A stretch of DNA of 64,000 nt from Thunnus maccoyii (Eukaryota; Chordata; Actinopteri; Scombriformes; Scombridae). The stretch spans positions 21,790,425 through 21,854,424 of the forward strand of contig NC_056546.1 in assembly GCF_910596095.1 (NCBI RefSeq), in the 5' to 3' direction. This document shows, in pieces, positions 26,101-35,141 of this stretch; the stretch's first letter is position 1, and each line of letters starts with the position of its first letter. The position numbers and the translations under genes are program-made. A model generated the notes under the pieces. The model saw nothing but the letters and a program-made list of their open reading frames with translations, ran no database searches and was not told the DNA's origin.

Positions 26101-29100
26101 AAGCTACTTTAATTTCTTGTGTTTCATATAGTGTCTACATGAAATACTGTATGTTGTCTGTACCATTTTGACTTTTAAGGTGAGATATCCATAGCATTTC
26201 TGTAACTAACTTGTCTTGTCTTCACTAAGTTACATGGATGTCCTAAGGTAAAACATCTGTCATGTCATAATTATATTAATAACATTAATTAATCCATACA
26301 AGCTAGCTGAGAATGGGGCCATGACACTTTAAGCAATACTTTGACATTTTGGGAAACAGGCTGGCTCACTTTTTTGCTGAGAGTTAACTAAATGAGAAGA
26401 TAGAAACCACTTGCATGTATGTCTGTTAAATATGAAGCTAACGTTACAGGCAGGAAGTGATTAACTTAGCTTAGCATAAAGACTGGCGGCAGGAGGAAAC
26501 AGCTAACCTGGATTTGTTTGCACACAAAATCTACCTAATAGAACAGGTTAATCTTCCTAATTAACAAGTAATATTTTATTTCTTTAGTCTGTACAAAAAA
26601 CAAATCGTAAAAATGATAAATATGGTGATATCGTGGATTTCCAAATGTTTAGACAAACCTGTTCCCATCCTTTATGGTAACATACTTGTCATTCTTAAAA
26701 TTTGGTGTTTAAATGCATTATACAAACAAGATAATTAGTGAGCTTTAGAGGTGCTGGTAGGTGGATTTTGTTCACTTTTGGGCAGAGCCAGGCTAGCTTT
26801 TCCCTTAACTTTTCTAGTTTTATGCTAAGCTAAGCTAACCGGCTGCTGGCTGTAGCTTCATATTTAATGAACAGATATTTTATCAATACATATCCTCTCT
26901 AACCCTCGGCAAGAAAGCAAACAAGAGTATTTCCCCAAATGCAAAACTATTCCTTTGAGTGCTTCGAAAACAAACTCATTTCATTTGTTTTTAGTCACAG
27001 CCTTCACACCAAAAAATACAAACCATTTACAATGTGGCCCAATGACAAGACACAAAAAGCCCTCACTTTCAGATTACAGGCCACGGTTCCATCTGTTTGA
27101 TGACACAGCCGAGCATCTAAATCTAAGTACAAGGGCCATGGTTTGGAAAACTGAATGCCTGAGCCATTTCCAGTGCGCACCACAAAAATGCCACCACACT
27201 TCCTACCAAATGAAACATGGAGTCGATGGGAGTAGGCCGACTTGCCACAGCGTGTTTACAGTTGTTTCACATGTGTCGCGTGTCACAGTCTGTCATGACT
27301 GATAATGTCTTTAATTTTAGTGTCCCGTTCCACTGACTCAGATGGCAACCGTAAAGCACCATTGGATACAACCCATACTAGAGGTGAGCTGTGGTTACCA
27401 TGGCTACAAACACCTGTTGGTATCCAGTAAGGCACCAGCTTGGACACAACATGCAGCTTCTATAAAGGATTCTTATTTTTTTCTGTCTTTTGCTGTGCTG
27501 TTCAGTAAATAATAGTTTTCTCTAACTTCTGCTGCTTTAGCTTTAGCTAACTATTAGTAGACCTGACATAAAGAGATGCAATATTTTTCATTCATGAAGA
27601 AGAAACCAACCTTTTTGTACAGCTAAGATGGTGAGTGATGTTAATTAGCTGCTTTGTGGTAGAAATGTGCTAACGCTGAGCTTGTATGATATCATCTATG
27701 CAGTGGAGCCAGTGGACGCCTGGAAACCAGAAGCAAACCTTTATGAATCAGGTGAGATAGTTTGCAATGCTCGTTTCTGCGTCCCAAAAGAGTCGCTTTG
27801 CCAGTAAGTTCTCAGTGCTGACTGTAAGTACAAACCAAACCAAGGATAACCAAGGAAAAGCATCTGGGTTTCTGCTCAGCCTGTAATTGAAGGGATTTGG
27901 AGTCAAATGGTATGGTTGCTTGAGGATAAAATCAGTTCCTGTTTGGTGTCATTTTTGCCACAACAAATACTAGGACTAAGGTTCTGGATTTCTGGAAAAT
28001 GGACAGCTCCAAATATGCCGTGTTTAAGGGAAATGCCACCAAAACTGACTTTTAGGTTGATTTAGGTTGCGATTCTGAAGTAAACTTGCTCTTTCACTTT
28101 GTATGAGTGTTCAAGATTGAGGAAGGTGTATTTTTATGACAAAACATGTTTGAATTGTATTAGCTAGTAAAAAAGTAATGACTGTCAACTGAATTTTCTT
28201 TCAGTCATCTAAAATAAATGCTACGATTTGCTAAGACGTCTACTCAATATTATGAAGCCAAGAGAGTAAATTTTAGCAGAATTCTCCTTTTAAAGACCTT
28301 TGTGTTTTTTTCATTTTCAGGCTTCAATGTGAGAGAGCAAGAACCTGGACCCAGAGCACCTGAGCCTGTGTCACAAGGAGACCCAAGTATGTCCCTATAC
28401 ATCTTTAAAGCTACTATGTGTAGGATTAATATTTGATTAGAGCATCTTTGAAATTATTCTGAAGGAATAAGATTTTGACATGTATTATTTTCAGTGTTTC
28501 CACATCAAAATCACGTGATGTCCATTAAAGGCACCCCGTAGAGTTTTTTTTTATGGACAAACATAGTAATGTTAACATTCAGTGTCTCTCACTAAAACAC
28601 ACTGTATGTATCCTTTAGGCCTAATGAGTTGAATGGATTTCTTTACTCATAAAACATTTGCAATGTCAGTTTTTTCAAATGCATTGTTTACATCCTGTTT
28701 GCTAGCTAGCAGCCTTCTTCCTTCCTACCTTTGTTAGCTCATTGCTATGTGTCTTGGTGCATTACCTGCACTAACTTGCTATCACTAGAAAAGCATGAAA
28801 CCAATGGGAGGTATTTGTATCACGTCACCCGTTGGCTGTTGTGCATCCTTGTAAAAACAATGCTCCATAGCACTACTAGTGGTCAAAAACTCAACATGGT
28901 ACCTTTAAAATCTGCCACATTGTTTTTTTTCTTTGCTACCACTGCTGGGAGGTATTGAAGTTGGAAGTTTTCAAATTCCACACGTAGTGGCTTTAACTAA
29001 TACAAAATGTATTACTAAACACAGCATCGAATCTTCTGTAACTGTGCATTTCCTGTTCCTGCAGATTGTAAGGTGGACCTGGCCTTCTTGATGGATGGGA

Positions 29101-31593
29101 GCTGGAGCATTGGGAAGCGGCGCTTTAAGATCCAGAAGGACTTCCTGGCTGAGGTGGCTCAGACCATCAACGTGGGTGTGATCGGACCCATGATGGGCAT
29201 CATCCAATACGGGTAATCTCACCACTCTTGTCGCATCATTATGAACAATTTTTAGATAAGAAAACATAACATGATTGCCTCTGTGTTATTGATTTGTCTG
29301 AAGGGATGACCCTGTGACAGAGATCAGTCTGAAGAGTTACTCCAACTCCAGAGATGTGAAGTCTGGCATAGATAAGATTGTGCAGAAGGGAGGCCTCTCC
29401 AATGTGGGTGAGTGACTTGCTGCTCGCTGCCAGCTACAGTAAATGCCTACAAACACAAGTGTGAAAATGAAAGAGGGTGCAATTATCGCATGGTTTACTA
29501 CCCAGGCACATTTTCACATGCAAGGATAGAATTAAATCTAAATTTGCTGCGAGACACTGTTAGCTAAATTACAGTCCTGTTTCTGTAAGTTGTGTTTTTC
29601 TTCTGCTCTGACCAGAAAACATTTGGTTTTTACCAGCACATGGGGGTCAGTACTCAGCAAGCAAGTGCTGTTTTTCTGCTTTGGTTAGTGCGTCAGCATG
29701 AGTCCACTGCCACATGGGTCTTTATGACTTGCTAAATATTGCATACTGATACAAATAGTGTTGTTTGTGTTTGCCGACTCTTTAATCATAGAAAAGTGCG
29801 AGTGGTAGTAAAAGCTTCTATAGTCCCCAACAGAGCTTCTTCTGTTCTGACCACCAAACAGCCTATGACAGCTAAATGATAGAATATCACCATTTTTGTG
29901 AACATATACAGTTAAAGCAATGAACTTTATAGAAAGTCTTTATGTGGCATACAGTATGCATGTTGTTTTTTTTAGAAGGTTGCTTCTGTACATATCCATA
30001 ACATGCAGTTCCCAAAATGTCTCAGCCTTAGAAATAGATGCATCTGGTCCATATAATGTACATAATGAGCACTTTTGAAAGTAGTTTTTCAGGTTTCATT
30101 TTGTTTAATTTCATATTCTACAACTCGTGTGTATTTTTGTTCCTATGTTGAACAACAACCTCGTGAACAACAGATGAGTATTTTCCCAAATCCATGCCTG
30201 TATTTTGACCTCTGACTGTGTGTAGATGTGGCAACACTTTGACTGTTTCCCTGCTGCCCCCTGGTGCCCTGACAGGGAAGGCCCTCTCCTACATCAACAA
30301 GCAATACTACAGTGATGCCAATGGAAACCGAGGAGGAGCTCCTAACGTGGCCGTGGTGCTGGTGGACGGCTGGCCCACAGACAAGGTGGAGGAGGCCTCT
30401 CGGCTGGCTCGGGAGTCTGGCATCAACATATTTTTTGTCACCATTGAGGGCCCTGATGACAGCGAGAAGCATCAACTGGTTGAGGCCAACTTTGTAGACA
30501 AGGTAGGGTGCTGTCAGCAAAGGTGTATCACTTCATTAAAACATGCCACTTTGAAACACTGTGTCATGTCATCCCACAGGCTGTGTGTCGGACAAACGGT
30601 TACTACTCCTTGCCGGTGTCCAGCTGGTTTTCCCTGAGGAAAGCCGTGCAGCCTCTGGTGAAGCGAGTGTGTGATACAGACCGGCTGATGTGCAGCAAAA
30701 CCTGCCTCAATGCCAATGACATCGCCTTTGTCATTGACGGGTCCAGCAGCGTAGGGACTGGCAACTTCCGCACGGTGCTGCAGTTTGTGGCCAACGTCAC
30801 ACGTGAGTTTGAGATCTCTGACACAGACACACGGGTCGGGGCTGTGCAGTACACCTACGAGCAGAGGCTGGAGTTTAACCTCGGACAGTACAACAACAAG
30901 GCTGAGCTGCTGAACGCCATCAAACGCATCAACTACTGGAGCGGCGGGACCAGCACCGGTGCTGCCATCACCTACACTGCAGAGCAGCTCTTCAGCAAAT
31001 CCAAACCCAACAAACGCAAGATCATGATTGTTATTACAGATGGGCGCTCCTATGATGATGTCAGAGCACCTGCACTGGCTGTCCATCGCCAAGGTGAGGG
31101 GTCAGAATCTGAAAAATAGGAGATCTTGGGCAGTTAAGGTCAAGTCAAGTAATAATTATGTCCTTGCATCTATAAAACCTTTTCAAAATTCACTGAATAA
31201 ATAAAGAAAAACACCCTCCAAAAACATAACTACCTAAAAACTTAGTTAAAAGTTTGGAGAATCAAGCTTTCACAGTCCATAATATAATTACACAAAAAGC
31301 CATTTCCTCTGGTGTGTGTCAGTCCACAGCGAGGTGACATGCAGTGTGTGTTTGATGTGTCAGGCATGTGTTAGGCCTGCGTGTGATAATCTGCTGTCCC
31401 CCCCTGTCTTCCAGGTGTGATCGCCTACTCCATTGGCATCGCCTGGGCAGCCCAGGACGAGCTGGAGTACATCGCCACGGACCCCGATAAGGAGCACTCC
31501 TTCTTCGTGGACGAGTTTGACAACCTCTACAAATTTGTGCCCAAGATCATCCACAACATCTGCCACGAGTTCAACTCCCAGCCCAGAAACTGA
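17158..31593 (+). CDS. vit: Vitrin: LCCL and two vWA domain extracellular matrix protein, 21 exons
   Basis: A secreted matrix protein of 809 residues, against about 680-690 in human. Exons: 17158-17191, 17432-17497, 17939-18095, 18250-18383, 18466-18543, 19122-19319, 19963-20007, 20416-20454, 21311-21373, 21889-21951, 24269-24343, 25371-25436, 25880-25942, 27321-27383, 27704-27751, 28321-28386, 29065-29212, 29304-29407, 30276-30502, 30580-31093, 31415-31593. A signal peptide (LALLLSCACWA) precedes an LCCL domain (about 34-131; Cys40, 56, 60, 80), a low-complexity linker (about 157-419), vWA1 (420-580) and vWA2 (about 625-800). MIDAS motifs are DGSWS (430) and DGSSS (632). The ending EFNSQPRN is the vitrin C-terminus. 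Position next to strn favours vitrin over its paralogue cochlin. vWA domains bind collagens and other matrix ligands (family knowledge). The small linker exons 7, 8 and 11 are the least certain. Confidence 0.95.
17432..17497 (+). CDS. vit: vit exon 2: signal peptide core and basic spacer
   Basis: Residues 12-33. The hydrophobic core ALLLSCACWA is followed by a Lys-rich segment (KNKKPKQ). Phase 1 at both ends. Confidence 0.88.
17585..17860. repeat. vit: Dispersed teleost repeat, family A copy 1 (MITE-like)
   Basis: Contains the motifs GTGAAAAATGGCCATCAC, GTTAATCGACTGTCAAAATAG and CTAATTGATTAATAA. These resemble a family I recall as widespread in teleosts; related copies lie at 45,635-45,966 and 60,285-60,600. 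In vit intron 2. Confidence 0.6.
17939..18095 (+). CDS. vit: vit exon 3: LCCL domain, first half
   Basis: Contains IECDVRAGKI and EFIVKCPAHC, then YGTGVFASISSICNAAIH. This is the LCCL signature with Cys40, Cys56, Cys60 and Cys80. Confidence 0.96.
18250..18383 (+). CDS. vit: vit exon 4: LCCL domain, second half
   Basis: Begins by completing the IHSGV junction and ends with SLPKWRESFVVS, the conserved end of vitrin/cochlin LCCL domains. Confidence 0.96.
18466..18543 (+). CDS. vit: vit exon 5: post-LCCL segment
   Basis: GKPKKGVIYPSTLDY follows the LCCL domain, as in other vitrins. Phase 1 at both ends. Confidence 0.93.
18714..18884. repeat. vit: Small foldback element in vit intron 5
   Basis: The left arm GGACTAAACTGGGCTGAATT (about 18,724) is an imperfect inverted copy of the right arm around 18,850-18,882 (CCAAATGTAGCCCAGTTTAA). 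A T16-type run (about 18,763-18,778) lies between them. Confidence 0.6.
19122..19319 (+). CDS. vit: vit exon 6: Thr/Pro-rich mucin-like linker
   Basis: 66 residues dominated by Thr, Pro and Ala, with long Thr runs and a PPPPP block. It is a likely O-glycosylated stalk. The repeated ACC/CCA codons also open long shadow frames on the opposite strand. Confidence 0.88.
19963..20007 (+). CDS. vit: vit exon 7: linker mini-exon
   Basis: 45 bases encoding GSSHPYLASVAAANS; phase 1-1. The donor A|GTAAGT is good. The call rests on splice sites and phase only. Confidence 0.7.
20416..20454 (+). CDS. vit: vit exon 8: Gly/Gln-rich micro-exon (tentative)
   Basis: 39 bases encoding RQSQNGQGKGPGQ; phase 1-1, acceptor GTAG, donor CAAG|GTACAG. 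Skipping it would keep frame, so it could be alternative or not an exon at all. Confidence 0.55.
21311..21373 (+). CDS. vit: vit exon 9: linker mini-exon
   Basis: Encodes GLRRPEAGSAIRRQPSSPVGP, a basic and Pro-rich segment; phase 1-1. A CA microsatellite starts 12 bases after the donor. Confidence 0.72.
21385..21403. repeat. vit: CA microsatellite after vit exon 9
   Basis: A pure CA run close enough to the donor (12 bases) that length changes might influence splicing. Confidence 0.85.
21889..21951 (+). CDS. vit: vit exon 10: linker mini-exon
   Basis: 63 bases, phase 1-1, encoding AFNRVQPAPPERTPTMSQSN and one more Pro. A downstream AG at 21898-21899 would break the frame, so the acceptor at 21887-21888, after a long pyrimidine tract, is preferred. 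Confidence 0.75.
21952..24268. other. vit: vit intron 10
   Basis: 2.3 kb with no supported exon. A TTATAAA-rich stretch at about 23,190-23,390 resembles the repeat in the vit 3' UTR. Nothing else is recognised. Confidence 0.5.
24269..24343 (+). CDS. vit: vit exon 11: Trp/Pro-rich linker mini-exon
   Basis: 75 bases, phase 1-1, with two related units DWAPPSFP and DWFPGVRR. The acceptor has a good pyrimidine tract and the donor is CAG|GTATCA. Inferred from splice grammar. Confidence 0.62.
24365..24381. repeat. vit: T17 homopolymer
   Basis: A poly-T run just after vit exon 11. Confidence 0.85.
24667..24959. mobile_element. vit: Foldback (MITE-like) element in vit intron 11
   Basis: About 95-base arms in inverted orientation. 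The left arm starts CTTACAATGTAAGTGATGG and the right arm ends CCATCACTTACATTGTAAG, with good matching through AGCTAATATGAAGCTTGCAG and its inverted partner. No ORF. Confidence 0.75.
24961..25100. repeat. vit: Dispersed teleost repeat fragment
   Basis: Contains CCAATAGCTGTTGAGATATTT and AAAGCGGTGGACAGACTGAC, which resemble a common fish repeat. It may be part of the same insertion as the foldback just before it. Confidence 0.55.
25371..25436 (+). CDS. vit: vit exon 12: linker mini-exon
   Basis: Encodes DVSYAVPDSGYTWSETDTPE and two more residues; phase 1-1, donor ACAG|GTAAGT. Confidence 0.8.
25880..25942 (+). CDS. vit: vit exon 13: linker mini-exon
   Basis: Encodes ARDHRPDISDFERWYYNFGP plus Tyr, an aromatic-rich segment; phase 1-1. 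Confidence 0.8.
26328..26956. mobile_element. vit: Long inverted-repeat MITE in vit intron 13
   Basis: Imperfect arms of roughly 250 bases. The left end TTTGACATTTTGGGAAACAG pairs with the inverted right end (TTTCCCCAAATGCAAAACTA). Inner pairs include TTAGCTTAGCATAAAGACT with the inverted ATGCTAAGCTAAGCTAACCG. Noncoding. It resembles a family frequent in percomorph introns. Confidence 0.7.
27321..27383 (+). CDS. vit: vit exon 14: linker mini-exon
   Basis: Encodes LSRSTDSDGNRKAPLDTTHT plus Arg, a polar segment; phase 1-1, donor GAG|GTGAGC. Confidence 0.78.
27704..27751 (+). CDS. vit: vit exon 15: linker mini-exon
   Basis: Encodes VEPVDAWKPEANLYES; phase 1-1, donor G|GTGAGA. Confidence 0.78.
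28321..28386 (+). CDS. vit: vit exon 16: end of linker
   Basis: Ends EPVSQGDP, which corresponds to the conserved EPVS-GDP segment just before the first vWA domain of vitrins. This anchors the reading frame of the linker. Confidence 0.9.
28520..28910. repeat. vit: Dispersed repeat in vit intron 16
   Basis: The ends TTAAAGGCACCCCGTAGAG and CATGGTACCTTTAAA are partly inverted. The interior has TTTGTTAGCTCATTGCTATG, as in a repeat I recall from other fish. No coding content. Confidence 0.45.
29065..29212 (+). CDS. vit: vit exon 17: vWA1, first part with MIDAS
   Basis: NCKVDLAFLMDGSWSIGKR carries the DxSxS metal-ion site (430-434). It ends in GIIQYG. Confidence 0.97.
29304..29407 (+). CDS. vit: vit exon 18: vWA1, middle
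   Basis: DDPVTEISLKSYSNSRDV up to KGGLSNV. The MIDAS threonine position is Val503, as I recall it also being in human vitrin. Confidence 0.96.
29408..30275. other. vit: vit intron 18
   Basis: 868 bases between two vWA1 exons; no further feature seen. Confidence 0.6.
30276..30502 (+). CDS. vit: vit exon 19: vWA1, C-terminal part
   Basis: Contains APNVAVVLVDGWPTDKVEEA with MIDAS Asp534, and SGINIFFVTIEG. Donor AAG|GTAGGG, phase 0. Confidence 0.97.
30580..31093 (+). CDS. vit: vit exon 20: inter-domain and most of vWA2
   Basis: Starts AVCRTNGYYSLPV, passes Cys610/617/621, then FVIDGSSSVGTGNFRTVLQF (MIDAS 632-636), GGTSTGAA (Thr705) and VITDGRSYD (Asp733). Confidence 0.98.
31415..31593 (+). CDS. 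vit: vit exon 21: vWA2 end and stop
   Basis: GVIAYSIGIAWAAQDELEYI to HSFFVDEFDNLYKFVPKII, ending FNSQPRN and TGA. Confidence 0.98.
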
Positions 31594-31938
31594 GGACTCG
31601 TGGATGGAGGGGAGGAGGGAGGTGCAGAGCGGGACATCTTCATCCTGGGCTGTCTTTAACGGAACACTGATTGTAAATTTACTCTTTCTGTTGCCCAGAT
31701 GGTGCTGGATTTGGCTGCAGTGCCCCATATTTGAACAGGGAGAGTGGTTAATTTAGGTGAGGATTGTGGGTTTGGACAAAACAAATGAATCAGCATTCGG
31801 TCCCAAATATACAGATGGTGCTAATGGTAAAGGGTCTGCATACACAGTGCCATACTGACACCTGATGTACACTGTGGTGCCATGAAGAGAGAGCAGCGTA
31901 TTCCTAATGAAAATGATGGCACCACTTTCTAATTACTT

Positions 31939-32370
31939 CCCCGTTATAAAGGGTTTATAAGCTGTAACTAAGAGCTTTTGTTAGTGTTAATAAACCATTT
32001 AGTAACGCTTTATAGAGCTGTTATAAGCCATTAATAAGAACAAAATTTGGGTTGATGGGTTGTGGAAAATTCCCTGAACTTTATCCTCCTCTACCATAAA
32101 ACTTGATTTGTCTTTTTAGCTGTTTTAGTTATTGAGTTAATCATCAAACAACTTCTTTTGGAAAAGAACATAATTTGTCACTGCCAGTCTGTAAAAGCAA
32201 GTGTCATGGATCATCACCAGCCAAAGGGATTTTTCACAACCTGGTAACCCATAAGTTGTTGTTATTAATGTTTTCATTAGTAAATCATCTATAGAGCATC
32301 AGTAAATGATTTAGTAACTATTAATAAAGCTGTCAGGAGAACTTATAGAGCATTTATAAAGGGCGCCTTA
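31939..32370. repeat. vit: TTATAAA/ATTAATAA-type dispersed repeat in vit 3' UTR
   Basis: Recurring units such as GTTATAAAGGGTTTATAAG, CCATTTAGTAACGC and TTAGTAACTATTAATAA at both ends, partly inverted. A similar tract occurs in vit intron 10. Confidence 0.5.
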
Positions 32371-33011
32371 TTAGGAAGCGGCACAAAAATGATTAACAAA
32401 CATAAAGCTACCTTATCGGGATATGGTGCTTGCAGAAAGAAAAGGTAGATTTTAAGCATGCTTAGCACTTCCTCTTATGGCTTAACATTCTTCATAAACT
32501 TAACACGGTGGTTTTTTTTTTAATACAATTCTCTGTAAAGAGGACATACTTTCTTAGAATTGGTGCATTTTGATCTTCCTAATAGGAGAGATTTGATAGT
32601 AGGGACATTGTTAAAGTTCCTCTCAGAGACTTTGGTGCTGACATTGCCGTGTTGGTACTTGTGCAACCAACACTACATGTTTAACACGTGGACACGAAAG
32701 TTAAATCAACAGCATGGAAAAAAGAAGTGGACTTGTGTGAGTGTGTGTGAGAAGTGAGGAAAGAGGAGCTTGTATATCTTTGTATGAAGTGATGGCAGAT
32801 CATTAATTTGCTTCTCAGGAATGAAAGCAATTCATCTCATCGCTCTTACTTTCTAAATAGTGTGGTTGCTTCTAACATAGCAGGCATTTCTCAGATTTGT
32901 TGAAAGAGTATTTATGATTTTCTCCCTGTTATGTCCTGTTTGTACATATGCATATTAAAAGCCTTTGGCTAATTATGTTCAAATTATTGATCCATATTTT
33001 TTGCAATTTTT

Positions 33012-33022
33012 AATAAAATAAA
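33012..33022 (+). terminator. vit: vit poly(A) signals (overlapping AATAAA)
   Basis: Two overlapping AATAAA hexamers at 33012-33017 and 33017-33022. They are the last ones before the convergent strn signal. Confidence 0.7.
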
Positions 33023-33111
33023 GAAAATGAAGAGAACTTAAAGTGGCTGTTTTCTACTGAATCTTTTTTTTTTCCTCACACTTTCAGAAAATGATAAACA
33101 TCGGAGCCCGT

Positions 33112-34530
33112 TTAACAGTTTACAGCAGGTTTTATTTTGAACATACTTTGATATACAAACCAGTGACTGAGAAAATGGCTCATTTGACGCTGTACTCAAC
33201 ATGTACAACATCTTGATTGATTTATTTTTACCCAGGATCGTTTCCTCCTCACGCAGTTTACAGTAAACTGGAAATTGCAGGACATTCCTCCTCCCTCAGT
33301 GTTGGATGGTTAATTCATTATTTCAAATAGTCCTACAGTACTGCACTAATTTCCTGCTAAAACACTGGACTACTGTAAATATCTGGACATGATACATCAC
33401 ATTGTAGTCAAGCATGTCCACACAATTGGGGAAAACTACATACAGTACAAGCCATTCAATTCAAACAAGAGCAAACTGGCCAAAATCAGTTAGTTATTCC
33501 TAAAATGGACATCTATAACCAAGTTTGAATTGTAATTATAGAACCAAAATGGTTTACTTTGGACACACGTTTGTAAATCTTACTTCTGAAGTGTACAGTT
33601 ACTTGTATCTAACAAACAGGCAATATATTTAATGGTCTGTATCACTCTACCAGCTTTGCCTTGAAATGCACAAAATTGATTCCCCAACCACACTTATCAA
33701 AAAGGAGCACTCAAACTCACGCTGCACAGTAAATTTTAAGACTGAATATATATTTTGTTTATTATAAGCATTTGTAATTTTACATCCAATGTTAAAATCG
33801 ACAACATTGCGACAACCAGCTCCGTTTTCTCTGCCGTCCCCTCCCTCCCGTTCCCCGAAACAAGCTTGTTAAAATAACATTTTTCAAGACCTTTTTAAAG
33901 CAAAGGCACGTTTGTCAATAAGTGTTTTAAAAAGGAAAATAAAGGCAGGCCAGCAAGCAGAGTCAGTCTGGGAAGCGAAGGAGGAGTGAGAGGCTTCCAC
34001 GACAGCTCCAGCGAGCCTTCAGTACCCCACGTTTCTGGAACAACACAACACAAAACCTGACTTGGAGTAAAGGGCCTGGACCTCGTATGTCTGAGAGGGA
34101 AGGTCGTGGGCCCGAGGGATTTGGGGTGAGCATGAAGTCACAGGAGCAGAACTTCTCATTTCTCCACTCTGTACTCTTTAATACTTGTCCTGAGCCTCCT
34201 AGCTTTGGAGGTTAACTTTTAGTCTGTCTGTGTAGGTGCTGGGGGGGGCGCTGTGGCCGGTCACACCCAGGCCTGCCTGGATGGTAGATGGGGGACTAGA
34301 GAGCAGTTCTCCTCCTGACTGGCCTCCCTGCCGGCCCTTTCTGTGGAAAGTCATGGCCTGTTTGAGGCTTGCGGCTACATAGTCTGCCGGTCCGACAGGA
34401 AACCAGTGGGCTGTGTGAGGTGGGACTGGACCCATGCCTGAAGGTCCTTCCCCTCCTGTGTCTCTATTGGTCCCTGATCATGGGAGGCTGAGTCAGAGAG
34501 CGGGGCTGCAGGGAGAGACGCAGCTCCGCG
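33112..34530 (-). other. strn: strn 3' UTR
   Basis: About 1.4 kb between the strn stop codon and its poly(A) signal. I see no coding content; 33,830-34,450 is more GC-rich than the surrounding UTR. Confidence 0.65.
33131..33136 (-). terminator. strn: strn poly(A) signal
   Basis: TTTATT on the plus strand is AATAAA on the minus strand. Cleavage would fall near 33,105-33,120, within about 100 bases of the vit end. Confidence 0.65.
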
Positions 34531-34700
34531 TCATACGAACACCTTGGCGAGAGCGTCTGCTCCGGCGCTGGCGATGTAGCATTTAGACGGGTGAAACGCC
34601 ACATCGTGGATCGACTCCTCAGACTTCTTTCGGTGAGCTGTGAACTCCTGGATGCAGGTTTTACTCTCCAGGTTCCACAGACGGATGGAGCAGTCATGAC
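34531..34700 (-). CDS. strn: strn exon 17: last WD40 repeats and stop
   Basis: [20 protein letters not shown] to [20 protein letters not shown], ending ALAKVFV and TGA (rc of 34531-34533). Confidence 0.98.
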
Positions 34701-35094
34701 CTGCAAAGGAGAGAATGTGTTAAAAAAGGACAAGCTGAGAGTTGAAGCGGTTTGATGTAATTTTTTTTTACTAAGTTTTTACTTTACTTTTTTATGTAAA
34801 ACAGTGGTAGTTTGTAGTAATAGCGTTCAGGAGATAGATGCACAAGTGGACCTCAACACTGGTATTAAAGACTCAGTTTGGACAAAACCTGCTTTAACAG
34901 ATCAGTGCAGCGCATGAAAGTACTACAGTTATACAAGTGTTTAAATTCATTGACATTGTCCTTTACAAAGAATGCCCCATCACATTTAGATGATCTGTGA
35001 CTCTGTTAGTTGTCTCTCTCACACACCTGCTGCAAAAACAAATTGCTACTGTCACACAAACTCTGTACACATATTGTGCTTCCACATATGTGTG

Positions 35095-35141
<47 letters not shown>

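Larger units (their letters stand above)
31594..33035 (+). other. vit: vit 3' UTR
   Basis: About 1.4 kb from the stop to the tandem poly(A) signals. The part at 31,939-32,370 is a TTATAAA/ATTAATAA-rich dispersed repeat. It contains extra AATAAA hexamers that could act as earlier cleavage sites. Confidence 0.65.

Noticed and set aside
30503-30579. Continuous reading through vit intron 19
   Set aside because: The intron is short and lacks stops in one frame, but GTAGGG and CACAG splice sites restore the conserved KAVCRTNG-type junction.
30514-31092. 192-codon open frame antisense to vit exon 20
   Set aside because: A shadow of a strongly conserved vWA exon; it crosses no splice signals and shows no family features.
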